Assembly: GCF_044335535.1 (NCBI RefSeq)
Contig: NZ_JBIQVZ010000001.1
Location: 682,001 to 746,000, forward strand
DNA from: Mariniflexile sp044335535
Lineage (GTDB): Bacteria; Bacteroidota; Bacteroidia; Flavobacteriales; Flavobacteriaceae
DNA length: 64,000 nt
Direction of reading: 5' to 3'
The notes below the pieces were generated by a model that worked only from the letters and a program-made list of their open reading frames with translations, was not told the DNA's origin and did not search any database. Shown here piece after piece: positions 62,241 through 64,000 of this stretch (positions are counted from its first letter, which is position 1; each line of letters begins with the position of its first letter). The position numbers were made by a program, and so were the translations under genes.

Positions 62241-63989
62241 TTAATATCCAGGGTTTTGTTCATATAAACCTCCTGTAAAATCAATCTCTCTTTGTGGTAT
62301 TGGATAATACTCATCGCGTCCTGCAGTAAACTGAGCATTAGCAAGAAAATCTTTCCTTGTTCTTTCAACCGCCAAATACGCATTAAGTACAGATTCTGCC
62401 ATGCCCCATCTTACTAAATCAAAGAATCTTGGTCCTTCCATACCAAACTCCAATCGTCTTTCAAACATTAACGCTTTAAACGCATCTGCCTTAGACATTC
62501 CCATGGGGTACATGCCAACATTATAAACGTCTGAAGCTCCTGCACTAATTTGTCTTTGGGTACTTGCTGCTGCACGTGCTCTAATTTGATTAATAATTGT
62601 GACACCTTCGTCAATTTGATTTAATTGAATTAATGCTTCTGCTTTAAATAATAACACATCGGCATAACGTATAAAATCAACATTTTTAGAAGTACCTATA
62701 AAGGGCCCTTCTTTTACGTAGCATGAACAATCTGGCGCTTGTTGCTCTTTCATGTTTCCAAAATACCCATACACTCCTGGGTCTCTTGCCCAACTAAAAT
62801 TGTAAATCATGTCACCCTCAGCTTTAACTGTATTGCGATATTTAAATGGGCGACCGGGAATACCAACCGTATGGTCAATTCTCGGATCTAAAGTGATGCC
62901 TACTGCCAATGGCGTTTCCCCATTCCCGTCAACAATATTAAAAATATTACTATCATTAAATGTATCTAATAGAGGCAACCCAGTAACCACATCGGTTTTA
63001 AATGCATTCACCATATTATGACTTGCTAAGTGGAAACCACAACAGCCATAAAGCCCTGTTCCGTGAGGCGAATTTAATCCTGTAACAAAACTTACTCTAC
63101 TTACTGTTGTTCCATCATTTATTGAAAACTGTGCCGCCCAAATAGACTCTGCACCATTATCAAATCCGTCTAAAAAGTTGTTCCCATAGTCTGCTTCCAA
63201 AGCTCCTGTAACATCATCGGCATAATCAATCACTTCTTGTAATCTTGCTGCATTGATATTGGTTACCTGATGCGTATCGTTTTGCTCATAAGCTTGATAC
63301 AAACGTAATTTAGCCAAGTATGCCGCCGCCGCATTTTTATCGGCTCTACCAACTTGTCCTTGCGCTTGTGGCAAGTTGTTGTATGCAAATAAGAAATCAT
63401 CAGCAATAGTATTCCATAAAGCGTCATTATCTACATCATTCGAAATTTGCAAAAGCTCTTCTTTAGACAGCCCTTCAGTGATGTAAGGTATTTTTTTGAA
63501 CAATAATTTAAGCATGAAATGAGAATGTGCTCTTAAAAAACGTAGTTCAGCTTGTCTTAAAGTTTTGTTTGCATAATCTGCATCAGGAATATCATTGATT
63601 ACTGATAATGCAAAATTAGCTCTTGATATGGCTTTGTAATAGTTTGTCCAAGTTCTTGGTCCCATCCAATCTGATGGATCATCTGCAATGGTTAAGTTGT
63701 ATTGCTCGTAGCGATCAACAATATCAACGTCACTACGTCCGCCACCGCCTTTGTAGGCATCATCGGAACGCACACTACCAAATACCCACATATGTGTTAA
63801 AGGCCCAATCATATCGTCATTTGCTATTCCAGCATATGCAGCGACGACTAGAGCTTCTGCGTTTTCTGCCGTTGCCGCATCTTCTGCAGACAAGAACCCT
63901 TCTGGTTCATATTCTAAAAAGTCTTTGGAACATCCTACTACAAAAACTGTAGCCATCATTCCTATTAAGAGTGTTTTAATATTTTTCAT
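62241..63989 (-). CDS. RagB/SusD family nutrient-binding outer-membrane lipoprotein
   Basis: 582 residues. Lipobox 'TVFVVGCSKDFL' at the N-terminus, tetratricopeptide-like helices ('AELRFLRAHSHFMLKLLF'), 'FIRYADVLLFKAEALIQLNQ' (~440) and the C-terminal SusD hallmark 'AFKALMFERRLEFGMEGPRFFDLVRWG' (~510). It captures glycans with a SusC-type transporter, whose gene should lie just beyond the right edge, upstream of it. The window ends 11 bp before the start. Confidence 0.95.
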   Translation of the reverse strand: MKNIKTLLIGMMATVFVVGCSKDFLEYEPEGFLSAEDAATAENAEALVVAAYAGIANDDMIGPLTHMWVFGSVRSDDAYKGGGGRSDVDIVDRYEQYNLTIADDPSDWMGPRTWTNYYKAISRANFALSVINDIPDADYANKTLRQAELRFLRAHSHFMLKLLFKKIPYITEGLSKEELLQISNDVDNDALWNTIADDFLFAYNNLPQAQGQVGRADKNAAAAYLAKLRLYQAYEQNDTHQVTNINAARLQEVIDYADDVTGALEADYGNNFLDGFDNGAESIWAAQFSINDGTTVSRVSFVTGLNSPHGTGLYGCCGFHLASHNMVNAFKTDVVTGLPLLDTFNDSNIFNIVDGNGETPLAVGITLDPRIDHTVGIPGRPFKYRNTVKAEGDMIYNFSWARDPGVYGYFGNMKEQQAPDCSCYVKEGPFIGTSKNVDFIRYADVLLFKAEALIQLNQIDEGVTIINQIRARAAASTQRQISAGASDVYNVGMYPMGMSKADAFKALMFERRLEFGMEGPRFFDLVRWGMAESVLNAYLAVERTRKDFLANAQFTAGRDEYYPIPQREIDFTGGLYEQNPGY

Positions 63990-64000
63990 CTTTACAAATT

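Noticed and set aside
1..64000. tRNA, rRNA genes, CRISPR arrays, prophage or intact transposase genes
   Set aside because: None could be recognised by reading both strands; short tRNAs cannot be fully excluded without a covariance search (tRNAscan-SE).

Overview
The window looks like chromosomal DNA of a marine- or soil-type member of the Flavobacteriia (Bacteroidetes). The signs are low G+C, A-rich gene starts without Shine-Dalgarno sequences, TAnnTTTG-type promoters, RagB/SusD and DUF5686 outer-membrane proteins, many Cys-lipoproteins, and typical flavobacterial housekeeping genes (ilv operon, metK, etfBA, thyA, membrane-anchored DHFR, fabD-lspA). No rRNA, tRNA, CRISPR array or intact insertion sequence was seen.

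Layout. (1) 1-8.0 kb: an oxidative sugar locus. It has a TIM-barrel isomerase lipoprotein (cut by the window edge), an AraC regulator, and divergent from it two tandem GMC oxidoreductases, a gluconate-2-dehydrogenase subunit-3-like Tat protein, a DUF1080/3-keto-disaccharide hydrolase lipoprotein, and a Gfo/Idh/MocA oxidoreductase that is broken by two frameshifts and an in-frame stop. This set fits a 3-keto-glycoside (oxidise, then cleave) route; a lipoprotein azurin follows. (2) 8.7-18.2 kb: gapN and the branched-chain amino acid operon ilvD-B-N-C-A, preceded by a Val/Ile-rich 20-residue leader peptide and a matching terminator/antiterminator pair (classical attenuation). (3) 18.2-39.2 kb: housekeeping genes: SAM-II riboswitch plus metK, DUF5686 protein, pdhB, etfBA, DUF151 nuclease, CNT nucleoside transporter, thyA, a TonB-C protein, DHFR, a short accessory patch with a decayed ORF, an FAD protein, fabD, lspA, galE, a sugar aminotransferase and a KDO transferase. 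(4) 39.3-58.3 kb: a xylan/xylose utilisation island: GH43, GPH symporter, GH10, GH67, GH3, SASA esterase, LacI regulator, SSS sugar symporter, xylA, xylB and a GntR/XylR-like regulator, together with wreckage of a second GH10 and a second GH43. (5) 58.9-64 kb: the edge of a second polysaccharide locus (GH36 alpha-galactosidase, PfkB fructokinase-like kinase, SusD), probably for alpha-galactosyl sugars of the raffinose type.

In the xylan island GH10 and GH67 would make and trim (methyl)glucuronoxylo-oligosaccharides, the esterase removes acetyl groups, GH3/GH43 release xylose, GPH/SSS carriers import sugars, and XylA/XylB feed xylulose-5-phosphate to central metabolism. A perfect palindromic LacI-type operator lies in the divergent GH67/GH3 promoter region.

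The window is unusually rich in small non-coding structures. There is a family of 100-220-bp elements with long terminal inverted repeats, a MITE-like 131-bp element, several classes of short palindromes, and a ~90-bp leader sequence present three times in the xylan island. Four genes are visibly decayed. All assignments come from reading the sequence and from knowledge of the families; no database search was run.
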